A DNA stretch of 64,000 nt from Alloyangia mangrovi (GTDB taxonomy: Bacteria; Pseudomonadota; Alphaproteobacteria; Rhodobacterales; Rhodobacteraceae), in contig NZ_NTHN02000012.1 of the NCBI RefSeq assembly GCF_002300555.2, positions 43,688-107,687 of the forward strand, given 5' to 3'. The translations under genes were made by a program, and so were the position numbers. A model generated the notes under the pieces. The model saw nothing but the letters and a program-made list of their open reading frames with translations. It did not search any database and was not told where the DNA came from. Numbering within the stretch: the stretch's first letter is position 1; each line of letters begins with the position of its first letter. Below are positions 26,894-36,037 of this stretch, one piece after another.

Positions 26894-27862
26894 TCAGCCC
26901 TCGAAGGGGTTGCGGTACTGCACGCGGCGCACCGAGCCGGTCTTCGAGCGCATCAGGATGGTCTCGGTTTCGATCCAGCCCGGCGAGCGCTTGATGCCCG
27001 AGAGGATCGAGCCATTGGTCACACCGGTGGCGGCGAAGATCACATCGGCGGTGACCAGCTCGTCACGCGCGTAAATCTTGTCGAGATCGGTGATGCCCGC
27101 CTTGGCGGCGCGGCCGCGCTCGTCGTCGTTGCGGAACAGCAGTCGGCCGTACATCTGGCCACCCATGCATTTCAGCGCGGCAGCCGCCAGCACGCCCTCG
27201 GGGGCGCCGCCGGAGCCCATGTACATGTCGATGCCGGTGATGTCGGGTTCGGCGCAATGCATCACGCCCGCCACGTCACCGTCGGTGATCAGCCGGATGC
27301 CGGCGCCGGTGGCGCGGACCTCGGCGATCAGATCCTCGTGGCGCGGACGCTCGAGGATGCAGACGGTGATGTCGGTCATCGCGCAGCCCTTGGCCGCGGC
27401 CAGCGCCGCGACGCGCTCGGAGGGGGTCATGTCGAGCGTCACCACGCCCTCGGCAAAGCCCGGGCCGATCGCCAGCTTGTCCATGTAGACGTCGGGCGCG
27501 TGCAGCATCGAGCCGCGCGGGCCCATGGCGATGACGGTGAGCGCGTTGGGCATGTCCTTGGCGGTCAGCGTGGTGCCTTCCAGCGGGTCGAGCGCGATGT
27601 CCACACCCGGTCCGTTGCCGGTGCCCACTTCCTCGCCGATGTAGAGCATCGGCGCCTCGTCGCGCTCGCCTTCGCCGATCACCACGACGCCCGCGATGTC
27701 CAGCAGGTTGAGCTGTTCGCGCATGGCGTTGACCGCGGCTTGGTCCGCCGCCTTTTCATCCCCGCGGCCAATCAGGCTGGCAGAGGCGATGGCGGCCTGT
27801 TCGGCGACCCGGGCGAGGCCGAGCGAAAGCATACGGTCATTGAAATCGACGGGAGCGGACAT
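26894..27862 (-). CDS. glpX: Fructose-1,6-bisphosphatase class II
   Basis: 322 residues. It turns fructose 1,6-bisphosphate into fructose 6-phosphate in gluconeogenesis. Class II motifs are GEGERDEAPMLYIGE (metal site), DIALDPLEGTT (metal and phosphate binding), ITDGDVAG and MGSGGAPEGVLAA. An AAGGAAG ribosome site precedes the ATG. It lies downstream of hom on the same strand with a 150-base gap that contains a perfect 10-base hairpin, so it probably has its own promoter. Confidence 0.95.
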   Translation of the reverse strand: MSAPVDFNDRMLSLGLARVAEQAAIASASLIGRGDEKAADQAAVNAMREQLNLLDIAGVVVIGEGERDEAPMLYIGEEVGTGNGPGVDIALDPLEGTTLTAKDMPNALTVIAMGPRGSMLHAPDVYMDKLAIGPGFAEGVVTLDMTPSERVAALAAAKGCAMTDITVCILERPRHEDLIAEVRATGAGIRLITDGDVAGVMHCAEPDITGIDMYMGSGGAPEGVLAAAALKCMGGQMYGRLLFRNDDERGRAAKAGITDLDKIYARDELVTADVIFAATGVTNGSILSGIKRSPGWIETETILMRSKTGSVRRVQYRNPFEG

Positions 27863-27943
27863 GGAGTCTTCCTTGAAAAATTTAACGCTTGGAAAGGGTG
27901 TAGCGCGCGTGGTCCGACGAGGGCAAGGCCGCTGGCGCTAACC

Positions 27944-27969
27944 GTCCCCGCGCAGGGCGGCGCGGGGAC
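27944..27969 (-). terminator. Strong hairpin between hom and glpX, possible terminator
   Basis: GTCCCCGCGC-agggcg-GCGCGGGGAC is a perfect 10-base stem 43 bases beyond the hom stop. On the minus strand it is followed by GGTTAGC, without a real T run, so it may be a rho-dependent pause or an mRNA end stabiliser. Confidence 0.45.
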
Positions 27970-28012
27970 GCGGAGATGTCGCGGGTGTGTCAAAGCGGGC
28001 GCCGGGCGCCGC

Positions 28013-29305
28013 TCAGACCGCCTCGATGCGCAGCGCGACCGGGGTGCCGTGCACGACGCCGGTGTCGGCCATGGCCGCCAGCGCCGAATCGAGCGCCGCG
28101 CGGGTGGTCTTATGGGTGACGATCAGCACCGGGGCAGTGTCTGCGGTGGTGGTCTGGCCGTATTGGCGCAGGCGGTTGATCGAAACACCTGCCTCGCCGA
28201 GCGCCGCGGCGACCTTGGCAAGCGCGCCGGGCCGGTCGGCCAGCGCCATGCGCAGGTAATAGGGCGCGGGGGTGGTGGCCTTCGCCGGGACCGCCTGCAC
28301 CAGGCTCGAGGCCGGGGCGCCGAAGGTCGACAGCCGGGTGCCGCGCGCCACGTCCATCACGTCGCCCATCACCGCCGAGGCGGTCGGCCCCTCGCCCGCG
28401 CCGGCGCCGCGCAGCACGATCTGACCGACCTCATCCCCCTCGATCACCACCATGTTGGTACCGCCCTCGAGCTGGCCCAGCGGCGAGGAGGCGGGCACGA
28501 GGCTCGGCGCCATCGACTGCTCGAGGCCGAGATCGGTCATCCGGCACACGCCCAGCAGCTTGATGCGGTAGCCCATGTCGGCGGCCTGGCGGATGTCCTC
28601 GATCGACACCCGGCCTATGCCCTCGAGCTCGACCGCGTCGAAGGCGACCTGGGTGCCATAGGCAATGGAGGAGAGCAGCGAGAGCTTGTGGCCGGCGTCG
28701 ATGCCGCCGACGTCGAGATCGGGATCGGCCTCGAGATATCCCAGCCCGTCGGCCTCGGAGAAGGCTTCCTGGTAGGAGAGGCCCGCGTTCTCCATCCGGG
28801 TCAGGATGTAGTTGCAGGTGCCGTTCATCACGCCCATGACGCGGGTGATGCGGTTGGCGGAAAGGCCCTCGGTCAGCGCCTTGATCACCGGGATGCCGCC
28901 GGCGACGGCGGCCTCGAAGCGCAGCACGGCGCCGGTGCTCTCGGCCAGTTCGGCCAGCGCCTGGCCGTGGTGGGCGAGCAGCGCCTTGTTGGCGGTGACC
29001 ACGTCTTTGCCGAGCTTCAGCGCGGCCTCGGTGGCGGCCTTGGCCGGGCCGTCGGAGCCGCCCATCAGCTCGACCAGCACGTCGATGTCGTCGCGCTTGG
29101 CAAGGGCGACCGGGTCGTCCTCCCAGGCGTAATCCGCGAGCGAGACGCCGCGGTCCTTGTCACGGTTGCGCGCCGAGACCGCCGAGATGACGATCTTGCG
29201 GCCGGAGCGGGCCTCGAGCAGCGCCGCCTTCTGCTGCACGATCTTGACGACGCCGGCACCGACGGTGCCAAGGCCCGCAATCCCCAGGCGCAGAGGTTCA
29301 GACAT
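28013..29305 (-). CDS. hom: Homoserine dehydrogenase
   Basis: 430 residues. It reduces aspartate semialdehyde to homoserine, the branch point to threonine and methionine. The NAD(P) site is GIAGLGTVGAGVV at the N-terminus, the substrate domain carries MNGTCNYILTRME and ADPDLDVGGIDAGHK (catalytic Asp and Lys), and a C-terminal ACT domain (about 350-430; MALADRPGALAKVAAAL) suggests threonine feedback control. The aspartokinase part is absent, so this is the monofunctional form. Confidence 0.95.
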   Translation of the reverse strand: MSEPLRLGIAGLGTVGAGVVKIVQQKAALLEARSGRKIVISAVSARNRDKDRGVSLADYAWEDDPVALAKRDDIDVLVELMGGSDGPAKAATEAALKLGKDVVTANKALLAHHGQALAELAESTGAVLRFEAAVAGGIPVIKALTEGLSANRITRVMGVMNGTCNYILTRMENAGLSYQEAFSEADGLGYLEADPDLDVGGIDAGHKLSLLSSIAYGTQVAFDAVELEGIGRVSIEDIRQAADMGYRIKLLGVCRMTDLGLEQSMAPSLVPASSPLGQLEGGTNMVVIEGDEVGQIVLRGAGAGEGPTASAVMGDVMDVARGTRLSTFGAPASSLVQAVPAKATTPAPYYLRMALADRPGALAKVAAALGEAGVSINRLRQYGQTTTADTAPVLIVTHKTTRAALDSALAAMADTGVVHGTPVALRIEAV

Positions 29306-29435
29306 TTGCGGGATCCTTCTTCTTCGGTGTCTTCAGGTGATTTGGTCGCCGTTGCCTTAGCCGTATCGCGGCGCGGGTGCAACGTCGCGGAAGGGCGCGG
29401 CAGCGCCCGGGAGGCCCCGCTGTGGCCGCCCGGCT

Positions 29436-29737
29436 TTACGCGTCCGGAACCTCGGGGAAGGTGACGCCGCCGTCCATCCGGCGGCGCGTGCCCTCGTCCA
29501 CCACCGCGCCCCTGCTGCAGCGCTCGCGCGGCGGCGCAGCGCCTCGCGCGGGTAGTCCAGATCCTCGGCCATCTCGGGCTGGGTGCGCGCCGGCGGCTGC
29601 CCCTCGAGCAGCCCCGAGAGCGGCACCAGCCGGGGCCAGGGCGCGCCGGCGACACCGGGGCTCTGCGAGCCGTCGAACTCGGGAAAGTCGGTGCAGGCGC
29701 CCGTCAGGGCAAGGAGGGTCAGGAGCACGAGGCGCAT
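29436..29737 (-). pseudogene. Small predicted lipoprotein, frameshifted
   Basis: The ATG at 29737 starts a lipoprotein signal with lipobox LTGAC (MRLVLLTLLALTGAC), followed by a Pro-rich mature part (LVPLSGLLEGQPPA). Near 29526 one base seems to be missing. The next frame goes on with GAVVDEGTRRRMDGGV and ends at the TAA at 29436, giving about 100 residues. This pattern (short lipoprotein ending in a TRRRM helix) is, from memory, common in Rhodobacteraceae without a known role. Read uncorrected, the frame runs into unrelated Arg/Ala-rich sequence. A sequencing error (GG read as G) would explain it. Confidence 0.6.
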
Positions 29738-29836
29738 GAGGATCTTCGGGTCGCTTTCCGGGCCGGTATCACGGCAGACTGTGCCCGTCTTGCCGCAAGC
29801 GCCGCGGCAGGGCAAGGGCGGCGCGCGCCGCGCTTG

Positions 29837-29856
29837 ATCTGAACGCACGTTCAGAT
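29837..29856. promoter_or_regulatory. Perfect palindromic operator of the TetR gene
   Basis: ATCTGAACGCACGTTCAGAT has perfect 9-base arms around CA and ends 11 bases before the TetR-family start codon, overlapping where the ribosome site and promoter must lie. Self-control by the regulator is the natural reading. The lipoprotein gene reads away on the other side and may share control. Confidence 0.75.
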
Positions 29857-29867
29857 AAACAGGAGAG

Positions 29868-30458
29868 ATGGCCCGTACCGCAGGATCGCATTCCGACATC
29901 ACCGGGCCGCGGATCCGCGAGGCGGCGCTGCGGCTCTTTGCCAAGCACGGCTATGCCGCCGTCTCGATGCGCCGCATCGCGTCGGAGGTCGGCGTGCAGG
30001 CCGGGGCGCTCTACAACTACATCCCGGACAAGCAGGCCCTGCTCTTCTCGCTGCTCAAGGGCCATATGGACGAGCTGCTCGAGGCCTGGGAGGCCGAGCC
30101 GCATCCCGCCGATCCGCTGGCCCGGCTCGAGGGGTTCGTGCGCTTTCACATCCGCTTCACCCTGCGACGGGCAGAATCGATCTTCATCTCCTACATGGAG
30201 CTGCGCAATCTCGAGCCGGAGAACTTCGCGCAGATCGAGGCCCTGCGCAGCCGCTACGAGGGGCTGCTCGAGCAGATCCTGCGCGATGGCCAGGCGGCGG
30301 GGCAGCTCTCGGTGCCCGACACGCGGATCGCCGCCTTTGCGCTGATCGGCATGCTGACCGGCGTCAACACCTGGTACCGCGAGGGCGGGCGTCTCTCCGA
30401 GGAGGAGGTCGCCGCGCTCTACTGGGACATGGCCCGCAAGGCGGTGGGCGCGGGCTAG
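29868..30458 (+). CDS. TetR-family transcriptional regulator
   Basis: 196 residues. N-terminal helix-turn-helix (about 13-59; IREAALRLFAKHGYAAVSMRRIASEVGVQAGALYNYIPDKQALL, cited by position) is the TetR signature. The C-terminal ligand domain (about 85-190; FISYMELRNLEPENF, MLTGVNTWYREGG) resembles the TetR_C group found with acyl-CoA metabolism genes, but no such gene is adjacent. Start ATG follows AGGAGAG by one base of usual spacing. The ligand is unknown. Confidence 0.9.
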   Translation: MARTAGSHSDITGPRIREAALRLFAKHGYAAVSMRRIASEVGVQAGALYNYIPDKQALLFSLLKGHMDELLEAWEAEPHPADPLARLEGFVRFHIRFTLRRAESIFISYMELRNLEPENFAQIEALRSRYEGLLEQILRDGQAAGQLSVPDTRIAAFALIGMLTGVNTWYREGGRLSEEEVAALYWDMARKAVGAG

Positions 30459-30481
30459 GCGCCGGGGGGCCGCAGGGGGCC

Positions 30482-30525
30482 AAAAGCCTTTGAAGGCTCT
30501 TGCAACGACCTTGGAAGGACGTTGC
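30482..30525 (-). terminator. Hairpins between convergent tetR and cytochrome genes
   Basis: Two stems: AGCCTT-tg-AAGGCT (30485-30498) followed on the minus strand by TTTGG, and GCAACG...CGTTGC (30502-30525) with an inner CCTT/AAGG. They probably end the cytochrome c transcript and may act in both directions. Confidence 0.5.
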
Positions 30526-30526
30526 C

Positions 30527-30955
30527 TCAGTTGGAGAGCTGGATCGATTCGAGGTACTCGAGCAGCGCCACCATCTTGCGCGGTGTCGGCGTCAGGATGC
30601 CGTCGCCGGTGTCGAGCGGCACTTCCTCGCCCTTCAGCAGCTCGCCGAACTCCGGCATGCCCGGCCCTGCCATGTTCGAGCGCGCGTAGCCGTCGATCAT
30701 CGAGAGCACCTCGGCGCGGGGGAAGTTCCCGCCCCGGCGCGCGGCAATATGGGTGAGATCGGCCGGGGTGATCCCGAGATCCGCCGCCAGCGGCCCGTTG
30801 CCGACCGCCGTGGTGCCATGGCAGGACGCGCAATAGTCCATGAACAGCGCCTGCCCGTCCGCCGCCTCGGGCATGGCGGCCTCCATGCAGGCCCCGAGGC
30901 CCAGCAGCCCCGCCGCAGAGATCGCCCAGATCCCGCCCTTCATCGCCGTGTTCAT
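30527..30955 (-). CDS. Membrane-anchored c-type cytochrome (lipoprotein)
   Basis: 142 residues. The signal ends in a lipobox (LLGLGAC, Cys23), so the mature protein is probably lipid-anchored on the periplasmic side. One haem site CASCH (about residues 42-46), with a likely axial Met in GPGMPEFG. Small class I cytochrome fold. It may carry electrons to or from a periplasmic oxidoreductase; no partner is next to it. Some upstream residues (MNTAMKGG) allow an alternative start at the second Met. Confidence 0.85.
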   Translation of the reverse strand: MNTAMKGGIWAISAAGLLGLGACMEAAMPEAADGQALFMDYCASCHGTTAVGNGPLAADLGITPADLTHIAARRGGNFPRAEVLSMIDGYARSNMAGPGMPEFGELLKGEEVPLDTGDGILTPTPRKMVALLEYLESIQLSN

Positions 30956-31160
30956 AGCGCGTGCTCCCTCAACATGTCGCCCGGGGTCGGGCCCGGCCCT
31001 GCGGCCCGCTTGTCCCTGCCCCTTCCTCCTGTGTCGCCCGCCGCCGCGGCCGGATCAAGCCCGGATCGGGCCGGGGGCACTCCGGCGCGGCGGTTTCGGC
31101 GGGTGACAATCCCCGCGACCCGCGCCAGTGTCGGCGCGACAGCGAAGACGGAGTCCGCGA

Positions 31161-31592
31161 ATGCCCACACAAGCCCTGATCATGCTCGCCGCCGGGATCG
31201 GCATCCCGGTGCTCGCCGCGCTCAATTCGCGGCTCGGCGTCTGGCTGGGCTCGCCCGCGGCGGCGGCGGTGATCCTCTTCTGCGTGGCGCTGAGTGCAAG
31301 TCTGATCGTGCTCTTCTCGCTGGACGCGCGCCCCATTGCCCGGGCGGTGGACGCACCGAAGCACCTCTTCCTCGCCGGGCTCTTCGTCGCCTTCTACGTG
31401 CTGAGCGTCACCTATGTCGCTCCGACCTTCGGCGTCGGGCGGGCGGTGTTCTTCGTGCTGCTGGGGCAGCTCATCAGCGCTGCGGCGATCGACCACTTCG
31501 GGCTTTTCGGGGTGATCGCCACGCCGATCAGCGCGCGGCGCGGTCTGGGTCTGGCGATGATGGCCGCGGGGGTCTTCCTCGCGCAGCGCTGA
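31161..31592 (+). CDS. YdcZ/DUF606-type small membrane protein (DMT superfamily)
   Basis: 143 residues with four or five membrane helices (ALIMLAAGIGIPVLAALN, AAAVILFCVALSASLIVL, LFLAGLFVAFYVLSVTYVAP). The motif GIGIPVLAALNSRLG near the N-terminus and FGVGRAVFFVLLGQLISAAAIDHFGLFG are those of DUF606. Such short DMT relatives work as dimers and are presumed transporters; the substrate is unknown. I set the start at the ATG at 31161, which gives the usual N-terminus. Confidence 0.8.
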   Translation: MPTQALIMLAAGIGIPVLAALNSRLGVWLGSPAAAAVILFCVALSASLIVLFSLDARPIARAVDAPKHLFLAGLFVAFYVLSVTYVAPTFGVGRAVFFVLLGQLISAAAIDHFGLFGVIATPISARRGLGLAMMAAGVFLAQR

Positions 31593-31610
31593 GCGCGCAA
31601 AGGCGGTGCG

Positions 31611-32459
31611 TCAGGCCGCCGTGCCGAGGAAGGCGACGCTGTCCGAGGTGATCGGCGCGCTGCGCCCGACCAGCGTGACCGAGGCGCCATTGTCCAGCGT
31701 CACCACCAGCCCCGAGGGGCCGGCGACCTGCGAGACAATCTCGGGGGCGATGTCGCCCTCGTAGGTGAAGACGACCATGTCCTCGGTCTCGTCGAAATCC
31801 TCGATGACCGCCCCGTCGGCGAGCACGAAGCGGTCGGCCCCTGCCCCGCCGAGGCCCAGATCGCCGGAGCCGAGCATTAGCGTGTCGTCCCCGGTGCCGC
31901 CGATCAGCAGGTCGGCCTCGGCGTCGTCGCCATCCGCGTCCGAGCCCCAGAGCAGGTCATCGCCCGACCCGCCCATCAGCGTGTCCGTCCCGGCACCGCC
32001 GGCGATCGTGTCGCCACCGCTGCCGCCCTCGGCGTAATCCGCGCCGCTGCCCGCGTCGATGCTGTCGGAGCCCGAGAGGCCGTAGATCACATCGTCCCCC
32101 GCGCCGCCGACAAGCGTGTCGCCGACCTCGCTGCCCGAGAGCGTGTCGGTCTCGGTGCCCGTGGTGTCTTCGCCACTGCCGAGAGTGTCTTCGCCGGAGG
32201 TGTCGCCGGGCGTTTCGGTCTCCGTCTCGCCCGGGGTGTCTTCGGTGGTGTCTTCGGTGGTGCCCTCGCCCGTCCCGCCTTCGGGTGGGGTTTCCTCTTC
32301 CTCGATGGGGAGAATCATGTCCTCGCCACCGGTCTCACCCTCGTCCTCCGCAACCGCGTCCGAGGCGTCCTCACCGTCGTCATCGCCCTTGTCGAAGGGA
32401 AAGGCCGCGACGGCGAAAGGCAGGAGCGCAGTGAGGGCAATAAGGAATTCGAGGGGCAT
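31611..32459 (-). CDS. RTX-repeat calcium-binding protein with N-terminal membrane anchor
   Basis: 282 residues. One hydrophobic segment at residues 3-20 (EFLIALTALLPFAVAAF) is followed by about 100 residues of acidic Asp/Glu/Thr/Gly-rich low-complexity sequence. Then come RTX nonapeptides: GGAGDDVIY, GGSGGDTIA, GGAGTDTLM, GGSGDDLLW, GGTGDDTLM and GGAGADRFV, and a C-terminal cap. RTX repeats fold into calcium-binding beta rolls. Most RTX proteins are large and leave through type I secretion; this one is short, and its N-terminal anchor suggests an inner-membrane or periplasmic protein. No type I exporter is next to it. Function unknown. Confidence 0.8.
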   Translation of the reverse strand: MPLEFLIALTALLPFAVAAFPFDKGDDDGEDASDAVAEDEGETGGEDMILPIEEEETPPEGGTGEGTTEDTTEDTPGETETETPGDTSGEDTLGSGEDTTGTETDTLSGSEVGDTLVGGAGDDVIYGLSGSDSIDAGSGADYAEGGSGGDTIAGGAGTDTLMGGSGDDLLWGSDADGDDAEADLLIGGTGDDTLMLGSGDLGLGGAGADRFVLADGAVIEDFDETEDMVVFTYEGDIAPEIVSQVAGPSGLVVTLDNGASVTLVGRSAPITSDSVAFLGTAA

Positions 32460-32581
32460 GAGGTGTCCGGAAGGCAGGGTCACTGGGGCGTTTCGCCCGG
32501 ACCCTGCCGCCGGAGTTTGACAAAAATCGGGCGGGGTCGCGGCCCTGCCGGGGTCTTCCTATGTTGGGCTGAACGGCGTGC

Positions 32582-33265
32582 TCAAAGCGGAACCAGCCGC
32601 CCATCGCGCAATTCTACCTGCCGGTCCATGCGGCCCGCCAGCTCGAGGTTGTGCGTGGCGATCAGTGCCGAGAGCCCGGTCTCACGCACCAGCGTCATCA
32701 ACGCGCCGAAGACCCGATCCGAAGTCGTCGGATCGAGGTTGCCCGTGGGCTCGTCCGCGAGCAGCAGCTTCGGCGCATTGGCCATGGCGCGGCAGAAGGC
32801 GACGCGCTGCTGCTCGCCGCCGGACATGGCCGCCGGGCGGCGCGCGGCGCGGCCCTCAAGCTCGACCGAGGCCAGAAGCTGGCGCGCCCGCGCCGTGGCC
32901 TCCTTCGGCGGCACACCGTTGGCGAGCTGCGGCAGGGTGATGTTCTCGAGCGCGGTGAACTCGGGCAGCAGGTGGTGGAACTGGTAGACGAAGCCCACCT
33001 CCTGTCGGCGCACGATGGTGCGGCGGCGGTCGGACTTGCCGCCGAGCACCTCGCCGGCGATCGCCACCTCGCCCGCGTCGGCGGTGTCGAGCAGCCCGGC
33101 GATATGCAGCAGGGTCGACTTGCCCGCCCCCGAGGGGGCGACCAGCGCAACCACCTCGCCGCGCGCCACCGACAGCTCGGCACCGCGCAGCACCTGCACC
33201 TCGTTGGGCAGACCGCGGTTGTAGAATTTCTCGATGCCCGAGAGACGCAGGACGGGATCACTCAT
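32582..33265 (-). CDS. lolD: Lipoprotein-releasing system ATPase LolD
   Basis: 227 residues. ABC ATPase with Walker [10 protein letters not shown], signature [11 protein letters not shown], Walker [13 protein letters not shown], and the LolD-type Q loop [16 protein letters not shown]. Works with the membrane subunit encoded just upstream to release lipoproteins from the inner membrane to LolA. Its start overlaps the lolC/E stop by 8 bases. Confidence 0.93.
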   Translation of the reverse strand: MSDPVLRLSGIEKFYNRGLPNEVQVLRGAELSVARGEVVALVAPSGAGKSTLLHIAGLLDTADAGEVAIAGEVLGGKSDRRRTIVRRQEVGFVYQFHHLLPEFTALENITLPQLANGVPPKEATARARQLLASVELEGRAARRPAAMSGGEQQRVAFCRAMANAPKLLLADEPTGNLDPTTSDRVFGALMTLVRETGLSALIATHNLELAGRMDRQVELRDGRLVPL

Positions 33266-34544
33266 AGCGCAGCGCCTCCACGGGGTTCATGCGCGCGGCG
33301 CGGCGCGCGGGGAAGATGGTCACGATGAAGCTGAGGCCGAGCGAGAGCGCCATGGCGGCAAAGACGTCGCCCCATTGCAGCTTGGCGGGCAGCGCGTAGA
33401 TGCCCCGCACCGCCGGATCCCAGACACCCCCGCCGGCGACGTAATTCACGAAGGAGAAGATCGGGTCGATGTAGATTGCGAAAAGGCAGCCGAGGATCAC
33501 CCCCAGCAGCGTGCCGATCACCCCGGTGAAGGCGCCGCAGATGAAGAAGACCCGCAGCACCGAGCCCTCGGTCAGGCCCATGGTGCGCAGGATGCCGATG
33601 TCGCGCCCCTTGTTCTTCACCAGCATGATCAGCCCCGAGACGATGTTCATCGTGGCGATCAATACCAGCACCGAGAGGATCACGAACATCACGTTGTCCT
33701 CGACCTCGAGCGCGCGCAGGAAACCGCCCGAGGCATCCTGCCATGTCCAGACCAGCGCGCCCTGACCGGCGGCCTGCTGGATGGCAGTGGCCATGCCGTC
33801 GACGGCTTCGGGATCATCGACCATCACCTCGAGCTCGTCCGCCGCGCCCTCGCGGTTGAAGTAGAGCTGCGCCTCCTCGAAGGGCATGTAGGCGCGGGTG
33901 CGGTCGATGTCGTAGCGCCCGGCGGTGAACACCCAGACGACCTCGTAGGCCTTGACCCGGGGCGAGACGCCGAAGGCGGTCTTCACCCCGTCGGGCGAGA
34001 TCAGCTTTACCTGGTCGCCGACGTCGACGCCCAGTTCGCGCGCCACGCCCGAGCCAAGCGCAATCCCCTCGCCGAAGCGGGAAAGATCGCCGCGCCCGGT
34101 CTCGGGATCGACGACGCGGCGGATGCCCTGCAGGTCCTCGCCCGAGATGCCGAAGACCTCGACCCCGGCGTTGCGGCCGTTGGCATTGGCCATGACCTGT
34201 CCCTTGACCAGCGGCGCGGCGCGCTCGACGCCGGGCAGCTCGGCCACGGCCTTGGCGCGGTCGGTGTAATCCTCGAAGGTGCGGATGGTGCGGCCCTGCT
34301 CGTCGACGCGGGCCGACGAATAGACCGTCACATGGGCGTTGGAGCCGAGGATCGTGTCGACGAACTCGGCGCGGAAGCCCGAGCGCACCGAGAGCGTGGC
34401 GATCAGCGCGAAAACCGCGAGGGTGATGCCGATGAGGCTGATCCAGGTCATCACGCTGACCCCGCCCTCGGCGCGCCGGGCACGCAGGTAGCGCCAGGCG
34501 ATCATCCATTCGAAGGGGGCAAAGGGCGGCGGGGTACGGGCCAT
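33258..34544 (-). CDS. lolC: Lipoprotein-releasing system permease LolC/LolE
   Basis: 428 residues. One N-terminal membrane helix, a large periplasmic MacB-like domain (about 45-260), and three C-terminal membrane helices ([41 protein letters not shown], and the last near the end). The stretch [16 protein letters not shown] is the cytoplasmic coupling site typical of LolC/LolE. Only one such permease gene is present, as in many alphaproteobacteria, so it is probably a homodimer. The ATG at 34544 gives the family N-terminus ([14 protein letters not shown]). Confidence 0.92.
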   Translation of the reverse strand: MARTPPPFAPFEWMIAWRYLRARRAEGGVSVMTWISLIGITLAVFALIATLSVRSGFRAEFVDTILGSNAHVTVYSSARVDEQGRTIRTFEDYTDRAKAVAELPGVERAAPLVKGQVMANANGRNAGVEVFGISGEDLQGIRRVVDPETGRGDLSRFGEGIALGSGVARELGVDVGDQVKLISPDGVKTAFGVSPRVKAYEVVWVFTAGRYDIDRTRAYMPFEEAQLYFNREGAADELEVMVDDPEAVDGMATAIQQAAGQGALVWTWQDASGGFLRALEVEDNVMFVILSVLVLIATMNIVSGLIMLVKNKGRDIGILRTMGLTEGSVLRVFFICGAFTGVIGTLLGVILGCLFAIYIDPIFSFVNYVAGGGVWDPAVRGIYALPAKLQWGDVFAAMALSLGLSFIVTIFPARRAARMNPVEALRYE

Positions 34545-34722
34545 GGGCACTCTTTCCGGGTCTGCGTGTCGCGCGCGAACCTGACCGCAACCCCCGGCGG
34601 GGTCAATCCCTCGCCGCCCTGCCCTACGGTGCTGTGACCGGGGCGCCCGCGCGGCGGGGCTCGCGGAATGTGGCTGTTTCGGGACTATTGCCAGAGCTAT
34701 TCCGCTGCGGCATATCTCCGCC

Positions 34723-35838
34723 ATGACTGGACCTCGCTACACCCCGCTTGTCGCTTCGCTCCCCGAGACCGTGCCCTTCGTCGGCCCGGAAACCCAGGAG
34801 CGCGAGCGCGGCACCCCGTTCCGCGCCCGCATCGGCGCCAACGAGAACGTCTTCGGCCCCTCGCCCCGCGCGATCGAGGCGATGCAACGCGAGTCCGCGG
34901 AAATCTGGAAATACGGCGACTCGACCAGCTACGAGCTGCGCCATGCCATCGCCGCGGAGCATGGCGTTGCGCCGGAGAACGTCATGGTCGGCGAGGGCAT
35001 CGACGGGCTGCTCGGGTATCTCGTGCGGCTGGTGGTGGCGCAGGGCGATGCGGTGGTGACCTCGGATGGCGCCTACCCGACCTTCAACTACCACGTGGCG
35101 GGCTTCGGTGGCGTGCTGCACAAGGTGCCCTACAAGGATGACGCCGAGGATCTGCCCGCGCTGCTGAGCAAGGCGGCCGAGGTGGATGCCAAGCTCGTCT
35201 ACTTCGCCAACCCCGATAACCCGATGGGCTCTTGGAAGCCGGGCGCCGAGATCGCGGCGCAGCTCGGCGCCGTGCCCGAGGGCACGCTGCTGGTGCTCGA
35301 CGAGGCCTATGTGGAGTTCGCCCCCGAGGGCACCGCGCCCGAGATCGACATCGAGGATTCGCGCGTGGTCCGGTTCCGCACCTTCTCCAAGGCCTACGGC
35401 ATGGCGGGCGCGCGCGTCGGCTACGCGCTGGCGGCGGCGCCGCTCATCCGCGCCTTCGACAAGATCCGCAACCATTTCGGCATGAACCGCGCGGCGCAGG
35501 CCGGGGCCCTGGCCGGGCTGCAGGACCGGGAGTGGCTGGAGCAGACCGTCGAGAAGGTCGCCGCCGCGCGGGGCCGCATCGCCGCCATCGCGCAGGCGAA
35601 CGGGCTGTCCGCCCTGCCCTCGGCGACCAATTTCGTCGCGGTGGACTGCGGCGGTGACGGCACGCTCGCCAAGGCGGTGCTGGCGGGGCTGGGCGCGCGC
35701 GGGGTCTTCGTGCGCATGCCCTTCGTGGCGCCGCAGAACCGCTGTATCCGCATCGGCGCGGGCACCGAGTCAGATCTCGACGCGCTGGAAGAGGCGCTGC
35801 CCGCGGCGCTGGCAGAGGCCCGCGAAAGCGCCGTCTGA
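34723..35838 (+). CDS. PLP-dependent class I/II aminotransferase (histidinol-phosphate aminotransferase-like)
   Basis: 371 residues, fold type I. The PLP lysine is in FRTFSKAYGMAGARVGY (near residue 225), the PLP-binding Asp in VLDEAYVEF and the phosphate-binding arginine in the same SKAYGMAGAR loop. The ANENVFGPSP and WKYGDSTSYELR stretches match the HisC-like group of putative aminotransferases. No other his gene is near, so it may instead act on aromatic or other amino acids. It is divergent from lolCD across 178 bases. Confidence 0.85.
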   Translation: MTGPRYTPLVASLPETVPFVGPETQERERGTPFRARIGANENVFGPSPRAIEAMQRESAEIWKYGDSTSYELRHAIAAEHGVAPENVMVGEGIDGLLGYLVRLVVAQGDAVVTSDGAYPTFNYHVAGFGGVLHKVPYKDDAEDLPALLSKAAEVDAKLVYFANPDNPMGSWKPGAEIAAQLGAVPEGTLLVLDEAYVEFAPEGTAPEIDIEDSRVVRFRTFSKAYGMAGARVGYALAAAPLIRAFDKIRNHFGMNRAAQAGALAGLQDREWLEQTVEKVAAARGRIAAIAQANGLSALPSATNFVAVDCGGDGTLAKAVLAGLGARGVFVRMPFVAPQNRCIRIGAGTESDLDALEEALPAALAEARESAV

Positions 35839-35867
35839 GCCTGCGCTTCGGTCAGATGCACAAATTT

Positions 35868-35906
35868 CCGCCGACCTGCAGCGGCAGATCGGCGGGAAAG
35901 GTTTTT
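35868..35906 (+). terminator. Probable terminator of the aminotransferase gene
   Basis: CCGCCGA (35868-35874) pairs with TCGGCGG (35889-35895) around a 14-base loop and is followed by GAAAGG then TTTTT. The T run is displaced by a few bases, hence the moderate score. Confidence 0.5.
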
Positions 35907-36037
35907 GAAATCAGTTTTGATCAGCCTGATGCGTGACCCGGGCCCGAGGTGCGCTACCCTTGTGGTATTGCACGTCCCCTCTCAGCCCGCCGTCTTTTCA
36001 GTCCGCCGTCTTATTCAGTCCGTCTGAGGATCGCATC

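Noticed and set aside
32220..32290. Tandem repeats in the RTX gene region as a CRISPR array or minisatellite
   Set aside because: The repetition encodes the Thr/Glu/Asp-rich linker and RTX nonapeptides in frame; there are no uniform repeats with unique spacers.
34723..35838. Assignment of this aminotransferase as hisC proper
   Set aside because: It fits the HisC-like family, but no other histidine gene is present and the family contains many enzymes of other specificity, so no symbol was given.
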